A program made the position numbers and the translations under genes. A DNA stretch of 64,000 nt, taken from NCBI GenBank assembly GCA_000987045.1, contig LAKY01000001.1:72593-136592 (forward strand). The letters are read 5' to 3'. This stretch comes from Clostridiales bacterium PH28_bin88. GTDB lineage: Bacteria; Bacillota; PH28-bin88. Below are positions 15,722 to 24,316 of the stretch, piece by piece; the first letter of the stretch is position 1; the number at the start of each line of letters is the position of its first letter. Under the pieces are notes generated by a model that saw only the letters and a list, made by a program, of their open reading frames with translations, made no database searches and was not told the origin of the DNA.

Positions 15722-18319
15722 TTACGAAATCAATTTGCGCTGCATTACATACAACCGGTTAATGGCATCCAGCGGAGTCATCGACACGATGTCCAGGGAC
15801 TTGAGTTCTTCTAACACCTGCTGGCCAGTCATGTCGATCTCAGGAAAGAGGCTGAGTTGTGTGGCACTCGTCCCCTCTGTCGTAGCAGCCACTTCTCGAC
15901 TGGTTCCTTCCAGGGACGCAAGAATTGTATTGGCTCTCCGGAGCACCTCCGGGGGAAGTCCTGATAGGCGTGCGACATTAATGCCGTAACTGCGGTCGGC
16001 TTTTCCCGGAATTACCCTTCGCAAAAATACAATATCTGAGCCTTCTTCCTTAACGGCCACAGTATAGTTCTTCACCCCCGGCAATTCGGCTTCCAGTCCT
16101 GTCAATTCGTGATAGTGAGTAGAAAAAAGAGTCTTGGCGCCTACCCGGTTCTGGATATACTCTAACACCGCCTGGGCGATACTCATTCCGTCATAGGTGC
16201 TGGTTCCCCGTCCTACCTCGTCCAGGATAATCAGGCTGCGGCTGGTCGCCTGGGATAGAATGGCGGCGGTCTCCAGCATTTCAACCATGAAGGTAGACTG
16301 TCCCGTAGACAGGTCGTCAGCGGCGCCTATCCGGGTGAAGATACGGTCTACTAATCCTATCTCAGCTTTTTTCGCCGGTATAAAGCTCCCGAGCTGAGCC
16401 ATTAAGACGATCAGGGCTACCTGGCGCATGTAGGTGGACTTGCCCGCCATATTAGGCCCGGTGATCACCATCAACCTTTGTTCCTGTTCGTCCAAATATG
16501 TATCGTTGGGAACAAACCAATGGCCGGGCAGGGTCCTTTCCACCACCGGGTGCCGCCCACCTTGGATCAGGATTCTCTGGCCGTGGTCGACTACCGGCTT
16601 GGCATACTCATTCCTGACAGCACATTCAGCCAGCCCTGCCAGAACATCCAGTTGAGCCAGTACGGCTGCGGTTTGCTGGATCCTGGGGGTAGCTTCTCCT
16701 ACCTGCTCCCGGAGTTCCACAAACAATTGGTACTCTAACTGCATCAGTCGCTCGGAGGCTCCTAATACCTGGTTTTCCAGTTCTTTGAGTTCTGGTGTGA
16801 TATATCGTTCTGCGTTGGCCAGGGTCTGCTTACGAATGTACCTTGCCGGTACAAGCGAAAGGTTGGGGCGGGTGACCTCCAGATAATAGCCAAATACCTT
16901 GTTGTATCCAGTCTTCAGGGACTTAATCCCCGTTTCTTCTCGTTCTTTGTTCTCAAGCCGGGCAATCCAAGCCTTGCCGTTAGCTGCTGCTTCGCGCAAC
17001 CTATCCACTTCTTCGTGGTAGCCGGTCTTGATGATGCCCCCTTCCCGGATCGAGAGAGGCGGATCATCTTCAACGGCAGAAGCGATCAGCACTACGATGT
17101 CTTCCAGTGGGTCCAATCTTTCCGCCAGGGACCGCAGCAGTGGAACCTCCACATTACTTAACAACTCCTGTACCCGGGGGAGCACTTCCAGGGATTGTTT
17201 CATCGCTAGCAGGTCCCGGGCGTGGGCGTGGCTGTAGGCTACTCTACCCAGCAGTCTCTCCAGGTCGTAGACCCCTTCTAACGATTTACGCAGGTCATTG
17301 CGCAAGAAAAGGTTCTTGACCAGTTCTTCATTGGCTTCCAGTCGCTCCCGGATCTGCCCGCAGTCCAGGAGCGGTTGTTCCACCCATTGGCGGAGCAAAC
17401 GCCCCCCCATGGCGGTGACGGTATAGTCCAATACCCCCAGTAGGGAGCCTTTGCGGGCTTGTCCCCGGATGGTTTCAGTCAGTTCCAGGTTGCGCCGGGT
17501 CGCAGGGTCAAGAACCATAAAGGAGCTGATGTTGTAGGTAACCACCCTATTCAAGTGGGTTAGAGTTATTTTTTGGGTTTCTCTGAGAAATCGCAGCAGC
17601 ATTCCTGCAGCAGCAACTGCGAGAGGGAGGTGCTCGCAGCCAAAACCCTCCAGGGAATCGATCTGAAAGTGCTTGGAAAGCGCCAGGTAGGCGTCCTGGG
17701 GATTCGCGGAACCCGGCTGTAGAGATAGGGCTGTTCCCAAACTCCGCAGGTTGCCAGTCACAACCTGGTCCTGGTACAGGGACTCCGGCAGCAGGCACTC
17801 TTTTGGATTCAGTCTGGTCAATTCATTCAGAACCAGGTTGAGTGCTTCGGGACCGGTTACCTGAGTCACCCTAAACTCTCCCGTTGAGACGTCAGTAACA
17901 GCCAGGCCGTACCCTTCCCGGCCATCAACCAGCGCCACCAGGTAGTTGTTCTTCTTCTCCTCCAGCATATTAAGGTCTACTATTGTCCCGGGAGTCACTA
18001 TCCGGATTACTTCGCGCCGTACCAGCCCTTTGGCGGCACCTGGGTCTTCTACCTGTTCACAGATTGCCACCTTGTAACCTTTGTCCACCAGGCGAGCGAT
18101 GTAAGTCTCTGCAGCATGAAAAGGGACTCCGCACATGGGTACCCGCTGTCCGTTTCCACCGTCCCGTGAGGTCAGCACGATCTCCAGTTCCCTAGAGGCG
18201 ATGGCAGCATCCTCGTAAAACATTTCGTAAAAGTCACCCAGGCGGAACATCAGGATGGCGTCTTGATGCTGGGTCTTGATGCTTTGGTACTGCTGCATCA
18301 TGGGCGTCAGGTTGTTCAA
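15722..18319 (-). CDS. mutS: DNA mismatch repair protein MutS
   Basis: An 865-residue mismatch sensor. The mismatch-binding motif RLGDFYEMFYEDA with the Phe-x-Glu wedge lies near the N-terminus; the C-terminal ATPase has Walker A TGPNMAGKSTYMRQ, FTRIGAADDLSTGQSTF, Walker B LIILDEVGRGTS and the histidine of FSTHYHEL. Three starts are in frame. TTG at 18319 is chosen: it has GGAGG 8 bases upstream and gives the short N-terminus usual for the family. ATG 18334 and TTG 18349 lack ribosome sites. A TATAAT at 18355-18360 may be the promoter -10, which would also exclude 18349. Confidence 0.95.
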   Translation of the reverse strand: MNNLTPMMQQYQSIKTQHQDAILMFRLGDFYEMFYEDAAIASRELEIVLTSRDGGNGQRVPMCGVPFHAAETYIARLVDKGYKVAICEQVEDPGAAKGLVRREVIRIVTPGTIVDLNMLEEKKNNYLVALVDGREGYGLAVTDVSTGEFRVTQVTGPEALNLVLNELTRLNPKECLLPESLYQDQVVTGNLRSLGTALSLQPGSANPQDAYLALSKHFQIDSLEGFGCEHLPLAVAAAGMLLRFLRETQKITLTHLNRVVTYNISSFMVLDPATRRNLELTETIRGQARKGSLLGVLDYTVTAMGGRLLRQWVEQPLLDCGQIRERLEANEELVKNLFLRNDLRKSLEGVYDLERLLGRVAYSHAHARDLLAMKQSLEVLPRVQELLSNVEVPLLRSLAERLDPLEDIVVLIASAVEDDPPLSIREGGIIKTGYHEEVDRLREAAANGKAWIARLENKEREETGIKSLKTGYNKVFGYYLEVTRPNLSLVPARYIRKQTLANAERYITPELKELENQVLGASERLMQLEYQLFVELREQVGEATPRIQQTAAVLAQLDVLAGLAECAVRNEYAKPVVDHGQRILIQGGRHPVVERTLPGHWFVPNDTYLDEQEQRLMVITGPNMAGKSTYMRQVALIVLMAQLGSFIPAKKAEIGLVDRIFTRIGAADDLSTGQSTFMVEMLETAAILSQATSRSLIILDEVGRGTSTYDGMSIAQAVLEYIQNRVGAKTLFSTHYHELTGLEAELPGVKNYTVAVKEEGSDIVFLRRVIPGKADRSYGINVARLSGLPPEVLRRANTILASLEGTSREVAATTEGTSATQLSLFPEIDMTGQQVLEELKSLDIVSMTPLDAINRLYVMQRKLIS

Positions 18320-18404
18320 GAGCCCTTCCTCCATTAAGCCGGGATTCAATGGTAATTATACCACAACCGGGTTAGGGATAGTAGTGAATTGAAAGCCCGA
18401 TTAG

Positions 18405-18794
18405 TCAGCGCTCAATTTCATTCCTCCGGTGACATGTGATGCCACAAGATGAACAACCGCCCAGCCCTTCTTCACCAATGGACCGGCGTAGAATAAAGCT
18501 GACGCTCTGAACCAGGTTGGCAAATCGGTTTTGGGCCTCCACGTATGCCTGAACTTGAGGATTCCCGGCTAGTTCTTCCTCCAGTTTTGCCAGTCGCTCC
18601 AGTTCCTGCGGGGAAATTTCCTGTCCCAGGCGCCGGGCCATTTCCCAGGAACGCCTTGCCTTTTCGTGTTCTACCCACATCCTGTGGGAAGCTTGGTCTG
18701 AGGCTAATTCAGATTCCGCTTTCCGCAAAGCTAACAGTTCCGTTGAGTTGGCCAAAGCGTCTCCCAGGTCATGTGCTTTATCAATGACCGACAC
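18405..18794 (-). CDS. YlbF/RicF-family protein with C-terminal cysteine cluster
   Basis: A 129-residue helical protein of the YlbF/YmcA (Com_YlbF) family. In Bacillus subtilis YlbF, YmcA and YaaT form the RicAFT complex, which carries iron-sulfur clusters and steers RNase Y, competence and sporulation. The helical core is about 1-105. The tail has GGCSSCGITCHRR, three cysteines that could be cluster ligands, as in RicF. The GTG start has GGAGGG 10 bases upstream. It lies between miaB and mutS. RNase Y is encoded in this window at 51.5-53.0 kb, so a functional link is plausible. Confidence 0.8.
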   Translation of the reverse strand: MSVIDKAHDLGDALANSTELLALRKAESELASDQASHRMWVEHEKARRSWEMARRLGQEISPQELERLAKLEEELAGNPQVQAYVEAQNRFANLVQSVSFILRRSIGEEGLGGCSSCGITCHRRNEIER

Positions 18795-18827
18795 AGGTTG
18801 CTGTCCCTCCAGTTTCGCGAAATTAAT

Positions 18828-20165
18828 TTACAACTCAGCCCGCTTTGTTACTATACCAGTAAGGTTCCATGTTTGAGCTTCCTTAATAGCTACACTGACG
18901 ATCTTTCCGATCAGGTCTTCGTGGCCCTCGATAATTACCACTTTATTTGTTCTTGTACGAGCGCTCAATCTTCCGGGATCGCTCTTACTCCTGCCTTCTA
19001 TTAATACCTCCACTGTTTTTCCTACTAATCGCCGGTTAGCCTCCAGACTCAAACGGTTTTGGATCTCAAGGAGTTTCTGGAAGCGTGCTTTCTTTTCCTC
19101 CATGCTGATCTGGCCCGGCATTTGAGCCGCCGGGGTTCCCGAACGAGGGGAATAAAGGAAGGTAAAGGCAGCGTCGAACCGGGCCTTCTCCATCAAATCA
19201 AGGGTGTCCGCGAAATCCTCACTGCTCTCACCGGGGAAACCTACAATGATGTCCGTGGTGATGCTGGCGTGCGGCACCGATTCCCGAACCTTGGTCAACA
19301 ATTCCAAGTAATACTCCCTGGTGTAACCCCTGTGCATCCGCCTGAGCACCGTATTGCTCCCGGCCTGTACAGGTAGGTGGAAGTGCTCGCATACCTTAGC
19401 CGACCGGGCGATGGTTTTAATAACCTTTTCACTGAAGTCTCTGGGGTGAGAGGTCATGTAACGGATCCACCGGATACCAGGAACTTCGTTTACTTGGGAA
19501 AGCAGGTCAGCGAAGTCGACCTGCAGATCAAGGTCTTTACCATAAGAATTGACGTTTTGGCCGAGGAGCATTATTTCCTTATACCCCTGTTCCCCTAATG
19601 ATTGTACTTCTCTGATGATATCCTCGGGCAGGCGGCTGCGCTCCCGGCCTCGCACGTAAGGTACAATGCAATAAGTGCAAAAATTGTTGCAGCCATAGGT
19701 AATGGTCACGTACGCCCTGATACCGGCTACCCGCCTGGTAGGCAGGTGCTCTACAATGGCCCCTTCTTTTTCCCATACCTCAACCACCGGAGATTTCGCC
19801 TCTTTGGCTTCAGCGATTAACTCCGGCAGGCGATGGGCGTTATGAGTACCGAAAATCAGGTCCACATGGGGAGCCTTACGGCGCATTCTATCAGCCACTT
19901 CCGGTTGCTGGGTCATACACCCGCAGACACCAATTACCAGTTCGGGGTTCTTGCTCTTCAATTGCTGTAGTTCACCCAACTTGCCGTAAACTTTGTTTTC
20001 CGCCTTTTCCCGTACGCAGCAGGTATTCAGGATAATCAGATCGGCATCCTCTTCAAGATGGGTTTCATGGTATCCCATCTTTTCGATCATGCCCGCCAAA
20101 ACTTCTGCATCGTGCTCATTCATCTGGCAACCCCAGGTTAAAATCATGTACTTCAGCCGGATCAC
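18828..20165 (-). CDS. miaB: tRNA-2-methylthio-N6-dimethylallyladenosine synthase MiaB
   Basis: A 445-residue radical SAM methylthiotransferase that adds the 2-methylthio group to i6A37. The UPF0004 domain has three cysteines for the auxiliary cluster (WGCQMNEHDA, NTCCVREKAE, CGCMTQQPE). The radical SAM motif is GCNNFCTYCIVPYVRGRERS, and a TRAM domain closes the protein (about 380-445). The sequence groups with MiaB rather than RimO. The 5' end is ambiguous: GTG at 20165 or ATG at 20147, neither with ideal spacing. Confidence 0.95.
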   Translation of the reverse strand: MIRLKYMILTWGCQMNEHDAEVLAGMIEKMGYHETHLEEDADLIILNTCCVREKAENKVYGKLGELQQLKSKNPELVIGVCGCMTQQPEVADRMRRKAPHVDLIFGTHNAHRLPELIAEAKEAKSPVVEVWEKEGAIVEHLPTRRVAGIRAYVTITYGCNNFCTYCIVPYVRGRERSRLPEDIIREVQSLGEQGYKEIMLLGQNVNSYGKDLDLQVDFADLLSQVNEVPGIRWIRYMTSHPRDFSEKVIKTIARSAKVCEHFHLPVQAGSNTVLRRMHRGYTREYYLELLTKVRESVPHASITTDIIVGFPGESSEDFADTLDLMEKARFDAAFTFLYSPRSGTPAAQMPGQISMEEKKARFQKLLEIQNRLSLEANRRLVGKTVEVLIEGRSKSDPGRLSARTRTNKVVIIEGHEDLIGKIVSVAIKEAQTWNLTGIVTKRAEL

Positions 20166-20258
20166 GTCCTTCGTTGCCTTTCTGATATTTCGGTAGCATT
20201 ATATCACAAAACATTTATGATTAACCATCATGGTAAGGAAAAACCGCTTCCGCTTTTC

Positions 20259-20972
20259 TCACAATGATTGAGCAAGAGCTAGGCCAATCCGTGCCAGGTT
20301 TTGGCATACTTGCGCCTGGTTAGAGGCAAAGTCTTCCATTACGTTGGCGTCTGCCATGTCGGAAACAGACCTGATCACCAGCCATGGCACATTATTGGCA
20401 GCACATACCTGAGCAACGGCCGCACCTTCCATCTCCACACACAAACCACCAAAGCGGCAAGAAAGTTTTTGAACTGTCTCCTGTCGCCAGACCACGCGAT
20501 CTCCTGTCAAAATGCGTCCGGTAAAGACTCGCGGCAATTCATTCCCGGTGATGGGCAAAAGGGCTATCCCCCTGATGACCTCCTCGGCTAGCGCCACCAG
20601 ATGGCGATCACAGTAAAAAACGGAATTGTACCGTGCAGGTTCGGGCGGCACACGATTATTCCCGGCTCTGCTCACGTCATACTGGAGTAATTCACTCCCC
20701 AGGACTACGTCGCCGATGCGGACTTCCGAGTTGATGGAGCCTGCCATGCCAATGATAAGCACTTTCTCCACTTTAAAAACGTCGATTAGGATCTGTGCGG
20801 TCATGGCTGCGGCAACCTTGCCGATATCACTGGCCACCGCCACCGCAGGAATTGTGTTTAGTCTACCCTTAAGGAAACGAAGCCCTGCCTGGCAGTATTC
20901 TTTCTCGGGAACCATCAGTTCTTTTATGGGGCCGATCTCTGCCGGTATTGCCCCTATAATGCCCATTTTCAT
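20259..20972 (-). CDS. mtnN: 5'-methylthioadenosine/S-adenosylhomocysteine nucleosidase
   Basis: A 237-residue nucleosidase that splits adenine from MTA and SAH, by-products of SAM use. Family motifs are present: GIIGAIPAEIGPIKEL at the N-terminus, IGMAGSINSEVRIGDVV, VEMEGAAVAQVC and RSVSDMAD with the catalytic aspartate. Its neighbours miaB and the cbi methyltransferases are heavy SAM users, though this gene appears monocistronic. Start ATG follows a G-rich ribosome site. Assignment is firm; the exact split between mtnN and related futalosine nucleosidases is less certain. Confidence 0.88.
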   Translation of the reverse strand: MKMGIIGAIPAEIGPIKELMVPEKEYCQAGLRFLKGRLNTIPAVAVASDIGKVAAAMTAQILIDVFKVEKVLIIGMAGSINSEVRIGDVVLGSELLQYDVSRAGNNRVPPEPARYNSVFYCDRHLVALAEEVIRGIALLPITGNELPRVFTGRILTGDRVVWRQETVQKLSCRFGGLCVEMEGAAVAQVCAANNVPWLVIRSVSDMADANVMEDFASNQAQVCQNLARIGLALAQSL

Positions 20973-21035
20973 GTTATCCGTCCCCCCGTGTCTCTTTTCA
21001 TTTCGAAAGATACCATTTATACTTGCTGGTGGTGT

Positions 21036-21059
21036 AAAAAAAGGGGGCTATGCCCCCTT
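21036..21059 (-). terminator. Terminator overlapping the Nudix stop codon
   Basis: AAGGGGGC and GCCCCCTT form an 8-bp stem around ATA, followed by TTTTT on the minus strand. The TAG stop of the Nudix gene lies in the loop, so the last codons form the 5' arm. Confidence 0.9.
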
Positions 21060-21473
21060 CTCCAGTAATCTTTGTAACTTCCGGTATGAAATTCTGACCA
21101 GCGCCTTGTCTTGGCTGTAGGTGATCCGTTTCACCGCCTCATCTACCGGAAAAAATCCCCCATCCAGGAAGCCTTCTTGCTGCGCCACGTGGAACTCGGT
21201 ACTATCTGCCTGCATTACAAACCAGGTGATCTGGTTGCAGACCGGTCGTTGCCTGGAGACGGAGAAGAACTCGTAACTGGTTTCTCCAGCCGGCCCAATA
21301 ATACTGGCCCGCACACCGGTTTCCTCTCTTACCCTTTTCAGGGCAACCTCACTGGGATGGGTGTCCTGCCGGACAACCCCCTTGGGGAGAACCCACTCCC
21401 GCTTGTCGTTTTGTAGGAGGAAAACATGATCGTCACTAAACACGATTCCGCCGGCGCATTTTCTAAAAAGCAT
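21048..21473 (-). CDS. Nudix-fold protein with atypical Nudix box
   Basis: A 141-residue Nudix-fold protein. The region matching the Nudix box reads GVVRQDTHPSEVALKRVREE. Aligned to GX5EX7REUXEEXGU, the first glutamate is threonine and the RE pair is KR; only the EE and final GV remain. Hydrolysis could be weakened or use other ligands, or this may be a subfamily with its own consensus. The aromatic strand ETSYEFFSVSRQRPVCNQITWF is prominent. Start ATG has GGAGGTG upstream. The dispersed repeat lies in its 5' region. Confidence 0.75.
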   Translation of the reverse strand: MLFRKCAGGIVFSDDHVFLLQNDKREWVLPKGVVRQDTHPSEVALKRVREETGVRASIIGPAGETSYEFFSVSRQRPVCNQITWFVMQADSTEFHVAQQEGFLDGGFFPVDEAVKRITYSQDKALVRISYRKLQRLLEKGA

Positions 21474-21578
21474 CCATCCACCTCCAGTAGATTTTGTGAG
21501 AACAGAACGTTCTCCGGGGGGCTTAATTGAATCTATTCTCCACCGGGGTTGTTATTCCTGCCAGGATGTTGTATTTCA

Positions 21579-21657
21579 CCAACAGAAAGTATAACTTTCT
21601 GTTGGCATAAGTGCAACTAAGGCTTCCGCCTGCGCCTACGGCTTGGCGCAAGCCAAG
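21579..21657 (-). repeat. Dispersed structured repeat, copy 2
   Basis: 79 bases, complement of the 9824-9900 copy. This copy has a perfect 12-bp palindrome arm pair (CCAACAGAAAGT and ACTTTCTGTTGG, 3-base loop) and a second stem from GCTTGCGCC with GGCGCAGGC. On the minus strand it starts 10 bases after the DUF362 gene stop and could act as its 3' structure. Confidence 0.75.
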
Positions 21658-21666
21658 TTTTCTTTA

Positions 21667-22764
21667 TTAAACCGGAATGAGGTGATAACGACGGGTACCT
21701 AAACCAATAGCTTCCGCGTAAGCCAGTTGCGCTGTCCCATCCACCCCGTGGATAGCCAGGAATTTATCCCCCGCATGTTCGTGGCCGTCCATTCTGGTTC
21801 CTACCATCGCCATTTTTTCGTTCACCAGGTCCAGGCAAGCCTGATCAAGGGCTACCGGGTCACGGGATGCCAGGATACCGATGTCGCCGACGATAGGAGC
21901 ATCACTCCAGCTGGCACAGTCGCAGTCCGGGGTAACGCCCATGACAAAGCTGATGAAACCTGCCTTTCCTGCCTTGTTTTGCAGCACGCCAAGGGTGTAC
22001 TCGCAGATCTTTTCCTGAATTACATCAGGTTCAGTTTTCCAGTTGATACTGATCGCCCGGTAATTGCAGGTAACCGTACATTCGCCACACCCTATGCAGA
22101 GTTCCGGTAGGATACGGGCTTTCTGCTCGATGCGGATGGCATTACCGGGGCACCACCTGAGACACTTGCCGCAAGCCTTGCATTTTTCTTCCCTCACGGT
22201 AGGGAGGATGTCCGAATGCATCATTTGCTTTCCGGAGCGTGACCCTAATCCCATACCAATGTTCTTAAGAGTTCCACCAAACCCGGTAGCCTGGTGACCC
22301 TTGAAATGGGTTGCAGTCAAAAACGCATCAGCATGGTATACAGCACTCCCTATCTTCACTTCTTTGAAGTGTTTTTGATTGATCTCCACCGACACGTAAT
22401 CCTTACCGGTCAATCCGTCAGCGATGATCAGCGGTGCTCCTACGACGGCGTAAGCAAATCCGTTTTCAATGGCAGTCTCCAGGTGGTCCACCGCATTTGA
22501 TCTAGAACCCACGTAAAGGGTATTGGCATCGGTAAGAAACGGCCTACCCCCGGCTTTTTTAACCCGGTCAACAACCCGTCTGAGAAAAGGGGGTCGAATA
22601 TATGCTGTATTGCCCCTTTCACCGAAATGCAGTTTGATAGCAACAAGGTCATGAGGTGATATCAGTTCGGCAAATCCTGCCCGATCAAACAGTCTTTCAA
22701 CTTTGTCCAGCAACCCGGAGCCCTTTTCCGCCCGCAGGTCGGCAAAAAACACTTCAGCACTCAC
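21667..22764 (-). CDS. DUF362 protein with two 4Fe-4S clusters
   Basis: A 365-residue DUF362 protein. The conserved core includes VAIKLHFGERGNTAYIRP, LTDANTLYVGSRSNA and THFKGHQATGFGGTLKNIGMG. A ferredoxin-like insert (about 195-245) has CKACGKCLRWCPGNAI and CIGCGECTVTCNYRAI, two full CxxCxxCxxxCP-type sites. Such proteins are thought to be electron-transfer or assembly factors, but no reaction is established. The GTG start overlaps the upstream HEAT-repeat gene stop as GTGA, placing it last in the MoxR-VWA-HEAT-DUF362 operon. Confidence 0.82.
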   Translation of the reverse strand: MSAEVFFADLRAEKGSGLLDKVERLFDRAGFAELISPHDLVAIKLHFGERGNTAYIRPPFLRRVVDRVKKAGGRPFLTDANTLYVGSRSNAVDHLETAIENGFAYAVVGAPLIIADGLTGKDYVSVEINQKHFKEVKIGSAVYHADAFLTATHFKGHQATGFGGTLKNIGMGLGSRSGKQMMHSDILPTVREEKCKACGKCLRWCPGNAIRIEQKARILPELCIGCGECTVTCNYRAISINWKTEPDVIQEKICEYTLGVLQNKAGKAGFISFVMGVTPDCDCASWSDAPIVGDIGILASRDPVALDQACLDLVNEKMAMVGTRMDGHEHAGDKFLAIHGVDGTAQLAYAEAIGLGTRRYHLIPV

Positions 22765-24254
22765 TTCGCTTTCCCCCTTTTTTGATTCGCCCGCAACAGC
22801 CGTTCCCGCACTTCCCGCGCTACTGAGCGCACATGATAGTCGTCGGCTTCAGCCAGTACCCGTTCTACATGCGTGACAGCACCACCGACCCCCAGTTCCG
22901 CCAGCGCTAAAAGCGCGTGTTCTTTGACCAGGTTAATGGGATCATCCAGACACCTTACCAGCACAAAGTAAGCCGTCTTATCTCTCAGTTGTCCGAGAGC
23001 TTCGCAAGCCTTTGCCCTAATTAGGCCATCCCGGTTTTGGAGAGCCGGCACCAGCAGGTCCAAGGCATGAGGGGAACCCAGTTGCCCGCATGCCCAAAGA
23101 ACCTTTAAGTGCAGTTGCTTATTCTTGGTTAATGGCAACTTCTGCAAGGGTCGCAGGACTTCCGGGTTCCCTTTTGCCACCAATTCTTCAATGCAACGCA
23201 GCAGCACCTCGTGATTGAGCCGTGCCAACACCGCCAGCGACCTTTCTACCCGGTGCTGCCCAGAATTCTTCAGGATACCCAGCACCTCCGCGGTGACCCT
23301 TTCTACCACCAGTTCAGCTACCAGCTTGGCGCCCCGCGAAGTCAGGTAGAGCCTTGGGACTGGTTCCGCCCCCTGTTGTAACAGCCGTTGCGCCACAAGA
23401 GCACCCACTATTCTTTGGATGTCCGTAAGAGCCAGGTGACTCAAAAGTCCTTGTCCGAAGCAAAAAGCCGGTAACGGTTCGTGGCGTCCCATGGGCCTGG
23501 TACCTGCGAGAAGGCGCACAAAATCCTTGACCTCCATTCTTCCTTCAAAATCTTGAGCTGTTTCTAATACCTGCAACAGTTCCCCAGGAGATACCGGCAG
23601 GTCATCTTCAAACACCACCTGTTCAGCTACCAGGTATTCGGTATAGTGTTGGCGATGTTGAAAACGCCCTGCGAAATCGTGCATGAATCGTACAAGTGGT
23701 TCACCAAATTCAGCCAGGTCCGGTACCTCCAAGAGGCGGTCCACCGGTAAACCGGGCCACCTGGCGGCAATTTCAGCGTATTTTATATAGCGCCGCCGTA
23801 GAAGCTCTATATAGTCTTCAGAAAAGCCGGTCTTTCTAACTATCGCCGGAATGATCTCACCAATGGTCAACAAGCGAAAAGCCCTCTCCCACGGTTCCCA
23901 GGGGTGATCCACAAATTGTACCGGATGAAGACGGGCTGCCTCCCTGGCGGCCATCGACAGGATCTCCTTGGCTAGTCCTTCAGCAAAGCTCGGCGGGTAC
24001 GCGAACTGGGTATTAAGCTTGTTGGTAAATATTTCTGCGAAGGTGGGATTGGTTAGAACTTGCTGGTTAATCTCAAGGCATCGCACCGCTTCGGGCAGGA
24101 AGGATTCTCGCAGGAAAGCCAAGGCCATGGGACTTTTTGGTCCGCCCCATTCCTCTACAACGATCCGTTCAGTATTTCTCAAAAGGATTTCTACCAGACC
24201 GGCAGGAAAAGGCCGCGTATGCTTTGCATCTACTGGTAGTTTTTGCGGACCCAT
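22761..24254 (-). CDS. HEAT-repeat protein of a MoxR/VWA operon
   Basis: A 497-residue cytosolic protein with no enzymatic motif I recognise. The C-terminal third (about 330-480) is a run of HEAT-like helical pairs (for example GNPEVLRPLQKLPL, SPHALDLLVPALQNRDG, TAYFVLVRCLDD, VGGAVTHVERVL). The middle (about 240-320) looks like a winged helix (HLALTDIQRIVGALVAQ, then YLTSRGAKLVAEL), similar in outline to RQC wings. The ATG at 24254 is chosen because AAGGGTGGTG lies 6 bases upstream. It could be a scaffold or substrate adaptor for the MoxR ATPase and VWA protein upstream. Confidence 0.6.
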   Translation of the reverse strand: MGPQKLPVDAKHTRPFPAGLVEILLRNTERIVVEEWGGPKSPMALAFLRESFLPEAVRCLEINQQVLTNPTFAEIFTNKLNTQFAYPPSFAEGLAKEILSMAAREAARLHPVQFVDHPWEPWERAFRLLTIGEIIPAIVRKTGFSEDYIELLRRRYIKYAEIAARWPGLPVDRLLEVPDLAEFGEPLVRFMHDFAGRFQHRQHYTEYLVAEQVVFEDDLPVSPGELLQVLETAQDFEGRMEVKDFVRLLAGTRPMGRHEPLPAFCFGQGLLSHLALTDIQRIVGALVAQRLLQQGAEPVPRLYLTSRGAKLVAELVVERVTAEVLGILKNSGQHRVERSLAVLARLNHEVLLRCIEELVAKGNPEVLRPLQKLPLTKNKQLHLKVLWACGQLGSPHALDLLVPALQNRDGLIRAKACEALGQLRDKTAYFVLVRCLDDPINLVKEHALLALAELGVGGAVTHVERVLAEADDYHVRSVAREVRERLLRANQKRGKAK

Positions 24255-24316
24255 CCACCACACCACCCTTCGCATCGCGGGCTTGACGATCTAAGGAAAA
24301 TTTCCCCCCATTACTG

